A stretch of DNA of 64,000 nt from Epichloe hybrida (Eukaryota; Ascomycota; Sordariomycetes; Hypocreales; Clavicipitaceae): NCBI GenBank assembly GCA_019022495.1, contig JAFEKR010000009.1:496001-560000 (forward strand). The letters run 5' to 3'. Under the pieces are notes generated by a model. The model was given only the letters and a program-made list of their open reading frames with translations. It did not search any database and was not told the origin of the DNA. The position numbers were made by a program, and so were the translations under genes. Of this stretch, positions 1 to 12,806 are shown in pieces; within the stretch, counting starts at the first letter, position 1, and every line of letters starts with the position of its first letter.

Positions 1-350
1 TGCCGTTGCGCATCGAACATGATCAAGTCCATGATGGAAATATATAACATGTCTTTATATAGCTTGACGACGGTCTCGTCCGAGATGTCGGGGGTGAAAG
101 ACTGGTCCACCACGACGCCGTTATGGTCCACGACCCGGTACGTCGGCAAGGCATTATATGATTCGGGATGCTCAAAGCTGAGTGAGCTGACAAAGGCACT
201 TTTCAAAGCGCCCGGGAAGGAAACATGGTCGGAGTTGGGTCGCTGGGAAAGACTGCTCGCGGCGCGTATAGGTGCAGCCAACTTTGGCGTCTTTATGATT
301 GAAGTGGTTGCCCTTCTCAGGGGGAGGCTTCGCAGGACTCGCGACTTCAT
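1..350 (-). CDS. Branched-chain 2-oxoacid dehydrogenase E1 alpha subunit, N-terminal part (runs off left edge)
   Basis: The minus strand is open from an ATG at 350 to the window edge, about 116 codons. The first 40 or so residues begin MKSRVLRSLPLRR, are rich in Arg, Ser and Ala and lack acidic residues, as expected of a mitochondrial targeting peptide. The next part reads DHVSFPGALKSAF, then YNALPTYRVVDHNGVVVD, then KLYKDMLYISIMDLIMFDAQ. This is the N-terminal pattern of the thiamine-diphosphate E1 alpha subunit of branched-chain 2-oxoacid dehydrogenase, which decarboxylates the keto acids of Leu, Ile and Val in the mitochondrial matrix. The thiamine-diphosphate binding motif and phosphorylation loop lie outside the window. 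No intron is needed in the visible part. Pyruvate dehydrogenase E1 alpha is the main alternative, but the SFPGA and LPTYRV segments favour the branched-chain enzyme. Confidence 0.85.
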   Translation of the reverse strand, partial: MKSRVLRSLPLRRATTSIIKTPKLAAPIRAASSLSQRPNSDHVSFPGALKSAFVSSLSFEHPESYNALPTYRVVDHNGVVVDQSFTPDISDETVVKLYKDMLYISIMDLIMFDAQR

Positions 351-1005
351 GGCAGCTTGGTGCGGCAGAGTGCGTTCGGTTCGTATTATTCTTGAAAGGG
401 AAGATGAAAAGAAGGAGCAGCGACCCCAGTGTTTCCTCCCACCGAGGGGAAGGCAATGGCCAAGGCTTGTCTTGTCGACGGCCTGCGACGGGGTGATGAT
501 GCTCTGAGCCGACGAAACCCGCGCGACGGCACAGGCTAGCCTGGTTTTTTTCTAGGCCGAGCCAGATCCATCAACCAGCCTGGCTTATTATTATTATTAC
601 CATATTCCACATTCACACAACGTCTTGTCCAGTCGTGACGAGAACCGTGTTGATTCACAGCCAGTCGGCACTCTTGCACTGGCACCAGCTGGCGGGTTTC
701 TACGCACCAGACAGTTGCACAGGCTGTTAGTTATATCTGGCTGTTCGTAAACAATGGCAGCAAAACCGTGAATGCATGGATATCGAGAAATTGTCTGTCT
801 CTCTGATCATATCATCTCCAATCCAAATACTCGCAACTTCTCCCTGCTCCCCCTTCTGATCACCTCGCATCCGCTTCGCCATCTACCGGACATCTCTCTC
901 CATCTGCTTTTGCCGTCTGGTGCCTCTTTTTGCATCCGATCTGCAGGTACCTTCTCCATAAACACAGATCCAGCCACAACTGGTACTTCTGACCGGGCAC
1001 GCAAG
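351..1005. other. Intergenic, upstream of the E1 alpha gene
   Basis: No supported gene. It should hold the promoter of the leftward E1 alpha gene. A short ATT/ATTATT run lies near 588-598. An open frame running from 772 into the small membrane ORF at 1006 has low-complexity Leu/Ser content before the ATG at 1006 and is probably untranslated leader. Confidence 0.5.
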
Positions 1006-1194
1006 ATGATATCTCCAGGGAGCAGCATAGCTCTCCTTGTTCTTGGAATAATTGCCTTGTGTGGCATCGTCTACTGGATCCTCAAATTGGAGGTTGGCAA
1101 ATTCGTCCAGGCTTTGTTCGCGTACCGACGCAAAGTTGTCCAGGCACGAGAATCAGATAATCCTGACAACGCAACTTCGACAGAGTCTGCTTGA
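1006..1194 (+). CDS. Possible 62-residue single-pass membrane protein
   Basis: From the ATG at 1006 the frame encodes 62 residues. A short polar start (MISPGSS) is followed by one strongly hydrophobic helix of about 21 residues (IALLVLGIIALCGIVYWIL), a basic juxtamembrane segment containing YRRKVV, and an acidic, Asn/Ser-rich tail ending in ESA. This is the layout of a type III or tail-facing small membrane protein. The frame stays open upstream to 772, but that part looks non-coding, so the internal ATG is preferred. I do not recognise a family. It sits between the E1 alpha promoter and COQ5. It could be chance or part of an unrelated transcript leader. Confidence 0.35.
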   Translation: MISPGSSIALLVLGIIALCGIVYWILKLEVGKFVQALFAYRRKVVQARESDNPDNATSTESA

Positions 1195-2622
<1,428 letters not shown>

Positions 2623-3204
2623 TGGCACGGCAACAGGGAATTGTATAGTAGTAGCGTACTAAACTATGTCACAAAGGCACAGCATGTCACAGGGCCAACA
2701 CCAACCATCACATGATAAATCATGCTTTCTTTATCCATTTTCGAGAATGTGCTTGCTTGCTTTCCCTCCTAGCTATCTTCTACCACTTTGGCGAATGCCT
2801 TCACTTCTACATTCTCAACAATAATCAAACATCAATTTAGAATTCCTCATCATCTAGACACACGAAATTCGAACTCCAAACATATCAAATTGAAATAACA
2901 CAAAAACGCAGAAACTAGGGGCCGATTCCGTGGTGGAAAAGACTCCCTGGCTGGCTTAATATCTCATTAAGTACAGATACACAGTAAAGCGGCCTAACCG
3001 AAGACCCTGAATAACACGGCGGCTCTTTTTTCCCTTCTCTCCCTCTACCTTGCTCCAGAGTGTAGAGAAACAAATGTGACTAAAAGAAAAACTTCGACTG
3101 ACCAAAGACCCAAGGCCCTGACTGCCGCTAGTGCTGCGGTGAAGCGGAGTGAGGCTGTTCGCGGGGTAAACGAGGCGATTCAACACAGCTGGCCCTGAAT
3201 ACTT
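2623..3204. other. Intergenic between convergent genes
   Basis: Shared 3' flank of COQ5 and the leftward DUF2433-like gene. It is AT-rich around 2810-2910 and should contain both polyadenylation regions. No gene seen. Confidence 0.5.
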
Positions 3205-5400
3205 CTATTCGGCTGGTGTTGACGGCGTTGCCGCAGGAGATGAGGCACCAGCCTCTCCCTTGATGCCGCCACGACCGCGTCCACCTCGTCCGCGATCACC
3301 TCCGCGTCCGCCTCGTCCGCCTCGTCCACCACGCCTGTTGCTCTCAGAGTCGCTATTTCCTCCTGCACTTCGGTAGCCGCTGGCAGTGGCGCCACCTCGA
3401 GCATTACCACCCCAGGTGCCGGCCCCTCCACGATTGCTGAAAGGCTTGCCCTCGCGGTGTTGGAAAACCTTGACTAGAGGTCTGCTTCGATCCTCCTGGG
3501 TGCGTGTCTTGTTCTCTTCAGGTAGGCGGGAAAGAGCAGCGTCTCGGTCTTCCACTGTCTTGAATTGGACAACCTTGTTTTGGTTGCCCCATTTTTCAAC
3601 TTTCACGATCTTGTTCTTGTCCGCCTCGTCAAATAAATCACGGCACTGTTCCTCGCTGCTGATGTTCATTACGAACAGGCCAACTATGTCAGAAGCGGAA
3701 GTCTTGAAAGCTGGCGAGGAAGCAGGCTCTGGGCCATTTGCAGAGCCATTAGGAGCAGCCCCTGTCTTCTCGTTATCTTTATTATTAGAGCCGGACTTGG
3801 GGGTCTGACCAGGCTGAGGCGTTACCGGCTTAGCAGAGCCAGATGCTGGGGTGGTACCACTGGCAACCTTGGGTTGTTGAGTTGAGGGTGGCTGCCTGCT
3901 CACAAGGGCCGTGGGCTGTGTGGACGCAGTCGGGTGCACTGCAGTGCCTGACGCAGGCCCACTAGAAGCAGATGGAGGAGGAGCAGTGTTGGCAGTCACA
4001 GCAGGGGCCGAACCTGGCTGCTGCTTGGAGCCACGGTGAGAGAAGTTGAACCCTTGAGCACGCATCTCAGTGCCAATACGTCCATCCTGAATCTCCAAGA
4101 CGAGGTAGCCAAAGGCAGCATCTGCGAGGTTAAAGTTCCACATATTCTTAAAGGCACTTTCGTCGACCTGGCCCAAAGCAGCTTGCCCGGTAACCGGACC
4201 ACCAAAGGGATTGCCACCAGCAGCGGTCGTGGGCATCTTGTCAACAATTTGCAAAGCATTCTTGAGGAGATTCTGTTGAGCTTCGTTCTGTGCAATAGCT
4301 GGTTCAACCTCGCCCCTCACTGTCTCCCAGACATCGTTGAAAGAGGCCTTAGAAGCAGCCAGCTTGCCACGATAGTGGTCCAAAGTGGGGTTGACGCTAA
4401 ATTCATTGTAAGAGCTCCCATATCGGAAATGAAGACCGGCGGAAATGGAGAAGTCGGCCTTCAGGGCAACAGACAGCTGGTTCAAGATACCTTCTCTGGC
4501 AGGAGAAGCGTGGGTGATGAAGATTCGGGTTTCGGTGGGATCGTAGACGCGGTGCGCGGTGTCCACCAACTCTCCCATCTGTAATAGCGTTGTCCACATA
4601 GTTCCCTGACCTCCGGCAATAGTAGTGCGACCCTCGCCATTGTCGAATAACTTATGCATTACCACTGCACCGCCAAGGCCCAACAGTCTGAGCTTTACCC
4701 CGCCGATTTCGAGCAGCATCGAGCGAGCTTCGTCGATAATGTGCAGGTTTGGTACCTTGTACTCGGAGGATCGGAACTTTTCCAAAACACGAACATCTTC
4801 ACAAGCACCCCAGACAGTATAAACTGGAACATCCAGTTTCACTTCACCGCTGAGAAGTAGAGGGAGCTCGGAGAGCGGCAGGTCGCTGGCTGGGAATCGG
4901 GTCTTGACGGGTCCGTTACCCCCTTGTTGGATAGCTTTCTTGACGGGGTCGGGAATCAGGGGAGAATATTGGGCGACATGCTTAAGGGTCTTCTCCGCAA
5001 TTCGATCCAGCGACGTATCATCGTAGAAGCCGAAATCACCGGTGTGAATGATATGGTCGGCGCGAGCTTGCTTGGCAAGCTCGTTGAGTGATCTTAGGTT
5101 TCCTGTTGGCGCCAGACAGGTCAGTGTTTTGACTGTTCCATTTGTTTCTCTCATCGGATCCTGTTAACCGATCGTACCTCGGACATCTGCAATGCATAGA
5201 ACTCGAATGGGGCCAGTCTGAATAACTCGTCCTTGGTTCGGTAAAAGCGGTGCGGCGCCAGTGGGCAAAGCAGTGCCACCGTTTTGGAGATAACTTTGGT
5301 TACTGTAGGGTCGTGGCTGAGACTGGTTAGTAAATTTTCGAGAAGAGGCCGCCTCCAACCACGATAAACTGCCTCTTTCGTTTGCGGCGCGACCTTCCAT
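3205..5400 (-). CDS. DUF2433-type protein: phosphoesterase-like domain, RRM-like domain and RGG tail
   Basis: Two exons, 5400-5178 and 5102-3205, flank a 75-nt intron (GTACGA...CAACAG) and encode 706 residues. The fusion point reads VLCIADVRGNLRSLNEL. The N-terminal 330 residues have the layout of a calcineurin-like phosphoesterase: IADVRGN near residue 70, HTGDFGFYD near 93, VYTVWGACEDV, then FITHASPAREG. This matches the fungal DUF2433 family as I know it. Canonical metal ligands (D-x-H, GNHE) appear altered. A long Pro/Ser/Thr/Gln linker follows, then an RRM-like segment near residues 546-605 (GLFVMNIS, VVQFKTVEDRDAALSRL), then an RGG/RG-rich tail near 665-690, suggesting RNA binding. The ATG at 5400 was chosen because upstream sequence in frame is unlike coding; starts further upstream are possible. 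Cellular role is unknown to me. Confidence 0.85.
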
Positions 5401-6092
5401 GATGTAGAGTGCAGTGACGAGGATGGTGGTGATGCTTTTGCGATGCGCAACTGGGACCTGGCTTTGTGTTGGGGACACTTGGGAAAGGGGGGAGGGGGCG
5501 TTGTAGAGGGAAGGGTGAAGGCAGCAGAGGAACTGGACTGGCTCATTTAAAAGTGTCAAATAAGTGAATTGCCAGCTTCTGCCAGCTGCCAGCTGCTGGC
5601 CGGATGCGCAACAATTGGCGGTGCGCCGGGGGGGAAGGAGCAAACAGGATATGTTTGGGACAAGCAACTCACAGCAGCCATTCTATTTGTATGTCAAACG
5701 CGCTCCGGACCAGGTAGACTATTGAAGAGCTCCAAGGGGGATGATCTATGGTAGGAAAAAAAGATATTGAGAGTGAGCTCGGTTCGGAGTATGAATGAAT
5801 GGGTATCTAGAGGATAAGCGACGATGGGATGATGAACCGCAGTCAAAGGAGGCGTGGTTTTCACAGCTCTAAACAAGCAAGGCTGGAGATAATTTTCCCA
5901 GAGTCGACACTATTAACAAGAGCGAGCAATCTGCCAGCCAGTCCCAGCACGCGGGAAGCGGGGCTTCACCCCTTGTGGACTAGAGGATAACGTGCGCTAG
6001 GTGATTCGCTGCTCCTTGCCCTCTGTATCCTCCTCAAGAGCAAACATGAATCACCAACCACCACCAACCAGGCACGGAGTAATAGTTTAGCA
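5401..6092. other. Intergenic, upstream of the DUF2433-like gene
   Basis: Promoter side of the leftward gene. No coding sequence I can support. The right half leads into the inverted-repeat element. Confidence 0.45.
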
Positions 6093-6325
6093 CCGAGTAC
6101 GTAAACACGCAGCGACGGCTTGTTAATAAATGCGCAGCAGCAAGTAGGCCTAAAACAGGAGAGGTATTACTATATATATTTTTATTCAATTAGGTGCATT
6201 TTAGTAGGTTAGAGTAGTAAGTATATAGCACTAAGCTAGGCGGCTAGCTATAATTTCTTCTATTCTATTAGGCCTAATTACTACTGCGTATTTAAAAATC
6301 CGTCGCTACGTGTTTACATACTCGG
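6093..6325. mobile_element. MITE-like element, 233 bp, with terminal inverted repeats
   Basis: The ends are 26-nt inverted repeats at 6093-6118 and 6300-6325, matching at 24 of 26 positions. The core is GTAAACACG followed by an AGCGACGG block. Similarity between the arms continues inward for about 35 nt, through a GCGCAG/ACGCAG block to AGGCCTAA, so each arm is about 60 nt. The interior is AT-rich (TATATATATTTTTATT) and non-coding. Most differences between the arms are C/T or G/A transitions, as repeat-induced point mutation would leave. No target-site duplication is obvious. A related single arm lies at 22043-22096. The element is too short to encode a transposase, so it would depend on an enzyme encoded elsewhere. 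Confidence 0.7.
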
Positions 6326-7374
6326 AATACTTGTACTAGAAGCCACTGCGAGCTACAGTGGGTGTAGCATAGTCTAGTTGAGGCACTCCCAAGACTGGCC
6401 GAGGCCTGTCATTAAGATGAGCTGCAGAATCGCAGATCTTCATGTTTGTTAGCGTTTATCGGGCACAAAACACCATACAAAAGATTCAAGGATTGTGTCG
6501 CTCACAAGTGAGCAGGTACACTTAAAATATAGCTGCCCTGGGGTATGCATACGTCTGCAAATTCGTAGAGGGCTGGCGTGTGGGAATGACTGTTGACAAA
6601 TTGATGGCCAGCGGCAAATTGGTAAAAAATATTGCCTTGTAGTAATGCTCGAACTTGCCAGCAAGGTGTAGTCAACTTCGACTGCTTAGCGACTGGCTCT
6701 GACGCAGGTGCTGTTCGGGTGCCTTTTGCGGGCGTTGGGCACGTGACACACCCGAATTACCGTCCTCCCTAACCTCTGACGGCACTGGGCTTCGGTCTGG
6801 TGGTGGTAGTGACAACAGTCTACTAACTCCGTACTAGTACCGAGGTGTGGCCCATAATAATAAATCGACTCTCTTTCCCATCGCAGCATCGTAGCCTCTC
6901 AGGCTTATTACACCGTCCGCATCGTGACAGACACCCACTTACCTTGGTAATTTAAGTATCCACCTCTCACACCGAGCCACCTGCAGGTAATCCGTCCCTG
7001 CGGTGTATTTGGCCTCACCCGGGCAACTCTATTGTGTTCCCAGACCGGCCTCCTGATCGTCAATCCCCCCGCCGCCAGTAATAGCCTCCCTCGCCCGCGA
7101 TTCGAGAAACGACGAGTCCCGTCCCGAGACTTGCAATCCCCCATGCGACAATAAATCTGACCGATAGCAAGGCTTGGGCTCAGGAGGCGTTCTATTTGCC
7201 GCCCTGTTGTCGACAAGTCGACTTGGCAACCGTCGCGAGTCTAGCATCGCTCAGTTGTCTGCTGGTTCATGATAGAACTGTTTGCCTTAAAGAGTCTGGC
7301 CGTTCAGTTTGGCAGCTGAGGAGGGTCTAGAGGCATTTGAGGGACTTATTTTACAAGTCTCTAATTTGCGCTTG
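6326..7374. other. Intergenic, upstream of the Zds1 homologue
   Basis: About 1 kb without a convincing gene. It contains a CACGTG at about 6739-6744 and several CGGAGTA-like words near 6826. Open frames on the minus strand around 6908-7247 have no recognisable family features. It probably holds the Zds1 promoter and leader. Confidence 0.45.
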
Positions 7375-10352
7375 ATGATGGTGAGTGAATCATGTCTAGC
7401 AGAACTTTCCTACAGCCGAAGTGGACCAATATTTGGCTCCCAGCCGTCTACATCCAGGGCTCAATTACTCACTCACATGTACTTGCTCCATAGACCTCTT
7501 CTCGATCCCGTGACGAAGCCGCGGGTACTTTTAGCAGCCGACGCGGCCATACTAGTCAACTTTCCATCTCGGATCCGAGCCATCATGTCACGGAGGCTAT
7601 AGGAACACTGTACGGTGATGAAGAGGATTCCGGATCTGAGGTTGGTGGCCGCCCTCTAAGTTTCATTGACGGCTCCTCGTATCATGAGCAAATACAACGG
7701 CCGTCTCAAACTGAAACGCAAAATCACTCCGACTCACGATCCCGTCAATACCAAACATCAGATTATGATTCTCGCAGACCCTTGACCCGCTCAATTTCGG
7801 ATGAGCCTTATGGCTCACATGGTCCCCCTGAAGAGCACGGGGTTCCCCTCAGAAAGTCACAAACTCTACATGTACCGTTGCCGAATCGCCGAAGTAGTCG
7901 ACAATATGAAGCATCAAATTCGCCAGTGTCGCCTACATTGTCTCTGCGGGACGTTCAAGCTGACGCATCCGTATCTCAATTTCCCCTCACTAATATCGAT
8001 AATCCAAATGATATCGCTCAAGAACTAAGTAATCTCCAGGCTCTGCGGCGCATGTCCATGGACGTTGGTAATAGTATCGATCCTGATATGCCACCCATGG
8101 GATTATCTGCTATGCCAGTAATAGCACCCACAGGAGATGATGACGAAAACGACCCTTCGAGGCTTCTCTGGGTCCCGGCGAGGGTTCACCCTGAGCTGGC
8201 TCCCAGCGAATTCAGGTCATTTTTGGAAAGTCGAGTACAATCGATTAGGCGGAGGTCTGGGGAATCATGCCTGTCCCCGGAAAATGACTTGAAACGGGGT
8301 GACTCGGACTCGCTATGCCGGAGAAAATCCATGCTCAGCCGACAGATAGATAATTCTGGCGGACAGGGTGCTGTTGGCTACGTCGATGGTGCTGAACGAC
8401 TGGAACGTAAACGGTCAAATAGCGGGAGTCAAAGCCCTGAATTGAGTCTTGATGACTTGGTCAGGGATCCCACCCGAGCCGTTCAAAAGTTCGCTCAAGA
8501 ATGTCAGGGTGGTTTCATCGGAGAAGAAGGCAGCCCCGACGACATGCCAATACTTCCAATGGCACCTGGCATGGGATTGAGGAGATCCACGAGGACAACA
8601 TATCGGAAGGGAGGCAGCATACGTTCTGGTAATAGGGTTCCATTCTCCAAACGCATGGCACAGCGTCAGCAAGAAGGAGACGCACCTGACATCCATGCTG
8701 CGTCACATACAGAAGTGCCCAAAGGATTTTCACTGAACAGGGTACAATCGGAGCCGATTGCAGAGAACTATTCGCGTCCAACACGATCCGTTAGAAGGCA
8801 GCATAACTTTGCGCAGGATGACACATCATTATCAGCTGGCACAGAAGGTACACCATTGGACGAAAGAGCCATCACATCACCACCTCCTATGCAAGAACAA
8901 CTTAGAATCCGAACGAAGCCTCAATCTTCAACCTCACCAAGCTCGGAGTCCAGCCCGCAGGACGATGAAAATGCTCGTCAGAATAACCAGTTTCCCAGAA
9001 AATTCCCCCAAAGATCATCTTCACAGAATACTGGCTCGGCACACCAAGACACCTCATCTCAGAAGCCCGAGGTTGTAGTCGAAGAGTCTTCCGTTCCTCA
9101 ACCCAGCAGACATTCAGTCCCTGCCTCTAACAATTATCCTATTCACAAACAAAGCTCGCAAGTTCAGTACTCACCAAGATCACCACCAAGTCAACAGCAG
9201 TCTTATAGCGATAACTTTGGGTCATCATCTTCTCTCCTGAGTGGAGACGCATCTCGAACGGATAATCTGACCGTAATTCCCACTTTCAATCAGATCGACA
9301 AAAAGCCTGAAAAGAAGTCAAGGAAAGACAAAGACGACGACTCCGCAAGCACATCTAGCAAGTCGGGAGGAGCATGGAAATGGCTCAAAGGTGTGACGGA
9401 TGACAAAGACAAGAAGAAGGAGGAAAGCAAACGAGCCAAAGCCAAGGCTTCGGTGGAGAAGGCCTCTGATAATGCTAGGCTGGACGTCATTCAGAGCTCT
9501 ATTGAAAAAACAACAGTCAGAGGGCGTGAAAGCCTTGTTCTAGACAGGGACAATGTTGACAGCAAGTTACTGGAAGAGAGGAAAAAGGAAAGCCGCCGCA
9601 AGAGTGATTCCAGGAAAGATAAAGATGGCAGCATTTTCTCGTCCATATTTGGAGGAAGCAAGCGAAAGGAGGACAAGGAAAAGGCGACAAAGAAGACCCA
9701 GCATCTCCAAGTTCCAGAGGAGCCAGTCTATAAACATTTACATCCGGATGTGGATTATAACTGGACGCGATTCCCACTTTTGGAAGAGAGGGCTATTTAT
9801 CGGATGGCTCACATCAAGTTGGCCAATCCTCGTCGACCACTTCTCAGCCAAGTCTTGCTCAGTAATTTCATGTACAGCTACCTGGCAATTGTTCAGGCCA
9901 TGCATCCTCAAATGAATGTGCCAACATCGCCACAACAAAAGAGATTAGAAGAAGAGGCTCGAAGAAGGCGGCAGGAACAAGAATACGCAGCTCGGCAACA
10001 AGTGGACAACGACGATTCTGAAAATAGTCTGGAACAGTATAATTTTGACTATCACCGGGTGAGTAATGATCCATGCATCTGCGTTGTGGGTATCAAGATA
10101 TACATACGTGAATGGATTGCATTGAACTGATAATTATTGTAGGCTGCTGTTCAATATGCCGAATCTGGTTCCGAAAATCAAGTTGACTATGTTGACGAGG
10201 CTCAGATCTACGAGGACGAGCACGGAAATGACGATGCGGAAGGCTATGACTACGACAATCAAGAAGGTTACGGTCACAGCGTGAAGGACTACTACCAGTA
10301 TCAGAACAACGACTCAGACCGTCGTCAGCATGGTGGTGATGGCCTGTGGTAA
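7375..10352 (+). CDS. zds1: Zds1/Zds2-family polarity and cell-cycle regulator
   Basis: The model has three exons: 7375-7380, coding only Met-Met; 7494-10058; and 10143-10352. It encodes 926 residues. Introns are 113 nt (GTGAGT...CCATAG) and 84 nt (GTGAGT...TTGTAG). The defining part is the C-terminal Zds_C segment near residues 645-705, with DVDYNWTRFPLLEERAIYRM and later LLSNFMYSYLAIVQAMHPQ. In yeasts Zds proteins bind PP2A-Cdc55 and act in polarity, mitotic entry and stress. The rest is mostly disordered: Ser/Pro/Arg-rich, with a Lys-rich block before the domain. The tail is acidic and Tyr/Gln-rich (YQYQNNDSDRR). The start is the least certain point. No ATG lies in the long exon's frame upstream, whereas ATGATG directly abuts a good donor. 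A longer 5' exon set is possible. Confidence 0.85.
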
Positions 10353-11297
10353 AGGGTTTCTATAACCCCTGAAAAGTCCTCTATCAACGAAGACTTCGTA
10401 TAATCTCGTCTTTCCATTATTCTGGCGCCGCGAATACAACGACAAAAAACCTTGGGTTGCCAAATGAGCAGTGCGGTGGCTGTATATCAAAGCACATTTT
10501 TTAGCATTCGGCGGAGTTTAATGTTTTGGGCGGTCGGCTTGACCAGCTGTACAGTGGCGATATCTAATCACTGTCTGAGGCAGAGGACATGATGCTCTGC
10601 ATAGCACTTTGGGTTTATACATTGATCACCCAGTATTGGCGAGGACCACATGGCGAGGCGCATACGAGTCCAACAAATCCTTTCCTTAGTTTCCGCCTTT
10701 TCTTTTTGTTTGAAAGCACGCACAAATTATAGGCGATAGCACGATCGACCATGGTGCTAATGTACACACTTAACCAATCTCCAAAATCGCTCATCGCTTT
10801 CCTTTTTCTTTTTCTGTAATTGGTGAACAATTGGATAGTGCTTGGCCACAACCCTACAACTCGAACATTTGCCCTCAGCCATCCATGTTTGTTTGCAACG
10901 GACGGGACGAGCGTTTGAAAAGGTGGTGTACGTAATGAAGAGTACAGACTGATGCGGGATATGTCATCAAATATACACAAAGATAAAGATCCGACCTTTC
11001 CTTCAAAGTTAATGAAGGTTGTCATATTCTCGTGTTTCTGGGCTTGTGCATACTTAAAGAGGTACTTTCCAACGGACTGGGGATACAAAACGCGAGGAGA
11101 TGGAGCGATATACTGCAGGAAGCTAGAGAAGCCCCGAAGATGATATTTATTTGTAAAGTAACTTGTGTTGTTAAGTCACGAAAAGGCAAACTTGCCGTAA
11201 TTGCAAATTCTTATCTTCTTGACAAAGAAAAATCATATACAGTACAGAGTCTTTTCCCTAAGCTTTCCCTTGGCCGCAAATTGGATATCCATTGGAT
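10353..11297. other. Intergenic between convergent genes
   Basis: 3' flanks of the Zds1 homologue and the complex I gene. A 157-codon minus-strand frame at 10615-11088 lacks family features and is mixed and Lys/Arg-rich in a way typical of untranslated DNA. No gene called. Confidence 0.45.
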
Positions 11298-12297
11298 CTA
11301 CTTCTTGGGCTCCTCCTTCTTCTCCTCTGGCTTCGGTGTAGGAAGCTTAAAAGTATCTGGTCTGCGGTCCTCGCCAGGTCCAACCATTTCCCAAGCACTC
11401 GAACCGCCCTCGAAGTTACGGAAAGCCTGTGTGAGCTCGAGCGGTTCCGTGACAATGCGCTTCTTCTCCTCATCGTAACGAATCTCGGTATAACCCGTCA
11501 GGGGGAAGTCCTTGCGGAGAGGGTGGCCCTCAAAACCATAATCTGTCATGAGACGTCGCAGGTCGGGGTGTCCTGCGAAAAAGACGCCGAATAGATCGTA
11601 GACTTCGCGCTCATACCAGTTGGCCCCGTCATAGAGGGGAGTAACGCTGGGGACGGGGGAGGCTTCATCGGCGTAAGTCTTGACACGGATGCGGGAGTTG
11701 TGTCTGACGGAGAGGAGATTGTAGACGATTTCGAAGCGCTTGTCGCGGGTTGGGAAATCGCATGCGGTGACGGTGCTCATTTGAGTAAATTCGGCAGAGG
11801 TGTTATCTGAGAAAGGATGAATGTTCCCGGTCAGTGAAGAGGTCGCGATTTCGTAATGAGATGGAAACGCATGAGACGGTGCCAGAATCGATGGCTCAAT
11901 TCCGGTCGATGGGAGAGGAGTTGGAAAAGAGAGTCAGCTACATACACTTCAGGAAGGTAAAGACAGGAATGACTCCTGAAGGTGAAATGTAGATGGTGAG
12001 CTCGTCCTTCCAGACAGAGAACTGCTGAATATACTTTGGCAAGCAGCCCATCAGCCAAGCTCCGTATTTGTGCATGTTATCCGCCTTGCTTTGATACTTG
12101 TCCGCCGGATTGACGAGAGGAGCCTTGAGGACTCCAATGTGATCTCGGGGCGCCAATCGCATGTTCTCGGCTTCCTTGGGCATATTGACGAGCTGAGCAG
12201 CCGACACAGAAAAGGCGCGAACTGCCTGGCCACTGAGAGCAGCTGAGGGCCGCAGCACCGAGGCCAGTGTCCGGCTTCGAGACAATTTAGTCGCCAT
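11298..12297 (-). CDS. nuo-31: NADH:ubiquinone oxidoreductase 30-kDa subunit (NDUFS3/NuoC), complex I
   Basis: Two exons, 12297-11946 and 11806-11298, flank a 139-nt intron (GTATGT...TCTCAG) and encode 286 residues, near the family's usual length. The subunit belongs to the peripheral arm of mitochondrial complex I. The N-terminus ([15 protein letters not shown] to about residue 30) is a targeting peptide. Family signatures include [52 protein letters not shown] and [18 protein letters not shown]. The C-terminal tail is Lys/Glu/Pro-rich. An in-frame ATG ten codons upstream exists, but MATKL matches fungal orthologues better. The gene is head-to-head with NOT4 across 509 bp, so the two share a promoter region. 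Confidence 0.95.
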
Positions 12298-12806
12298 GGC
12301 CGTATTACCTGCCTTATTGGAGTCCAATTGACGGGATGAAAGTCCAGAAGGCCTAGGTCGAGATTCGTGAGTGATGGGAATTGTAGCCCAGCCTCCAGTG
12401 ATGCCGTCTGGATCGTAGACTGTTTGGCTGTGTTGAGGCTCCGGCCGACGATTTGCCGAGCACAGAAGTCAAATCTAGACGTCCTTATTGGGCACCTCAC
12501 TGACGCTGTTTGGCTGGCTGTTTCTCCGAGCTGGCTTCCTGACAAAGGAGGACATATCACGTGAGAGGGAGATTCCACGCCAACCCGTAATGATGCGGGT
12601 CGGTGAGGAAGTGAACTTTCTTTGCCAGACCTTTTTTTGGGGCCATTCATCGTGCATCCTGCCCAAAGCCTCACACCATTCACTGTCTCTCTCCTCCACA
12701 CACTGTCTCTCTCCTTGCTTGTGCTGTATTCCTCTCCATCTACGCCTTTGCATTTTTTCTCGCACATACCTCTTTTGGTATCATATCTCTCATAATACCC
12801 GACGTC
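12298..12806. promoter_or_regulatory. Bidirectional promoter region (complex I 30-kDa subunit / NOT4)
   Basis: 509 bp separate the divergent start codons. The region contains one CACGTG palindrome at 12558-12563 and long CT-rich tracts from about 12655 to 12750 on the NOT4 side, a common arrangement upstream of well-expressed fungal genes. No reading frame here looks coding. Confidence 0.6.

Noticed and set aside
10615..11088. 157-codon minus-strand frame between Zds1 and the complex I gene
   Set aside because: No domain or coding-like composition; it lies in the shared 3' flank.
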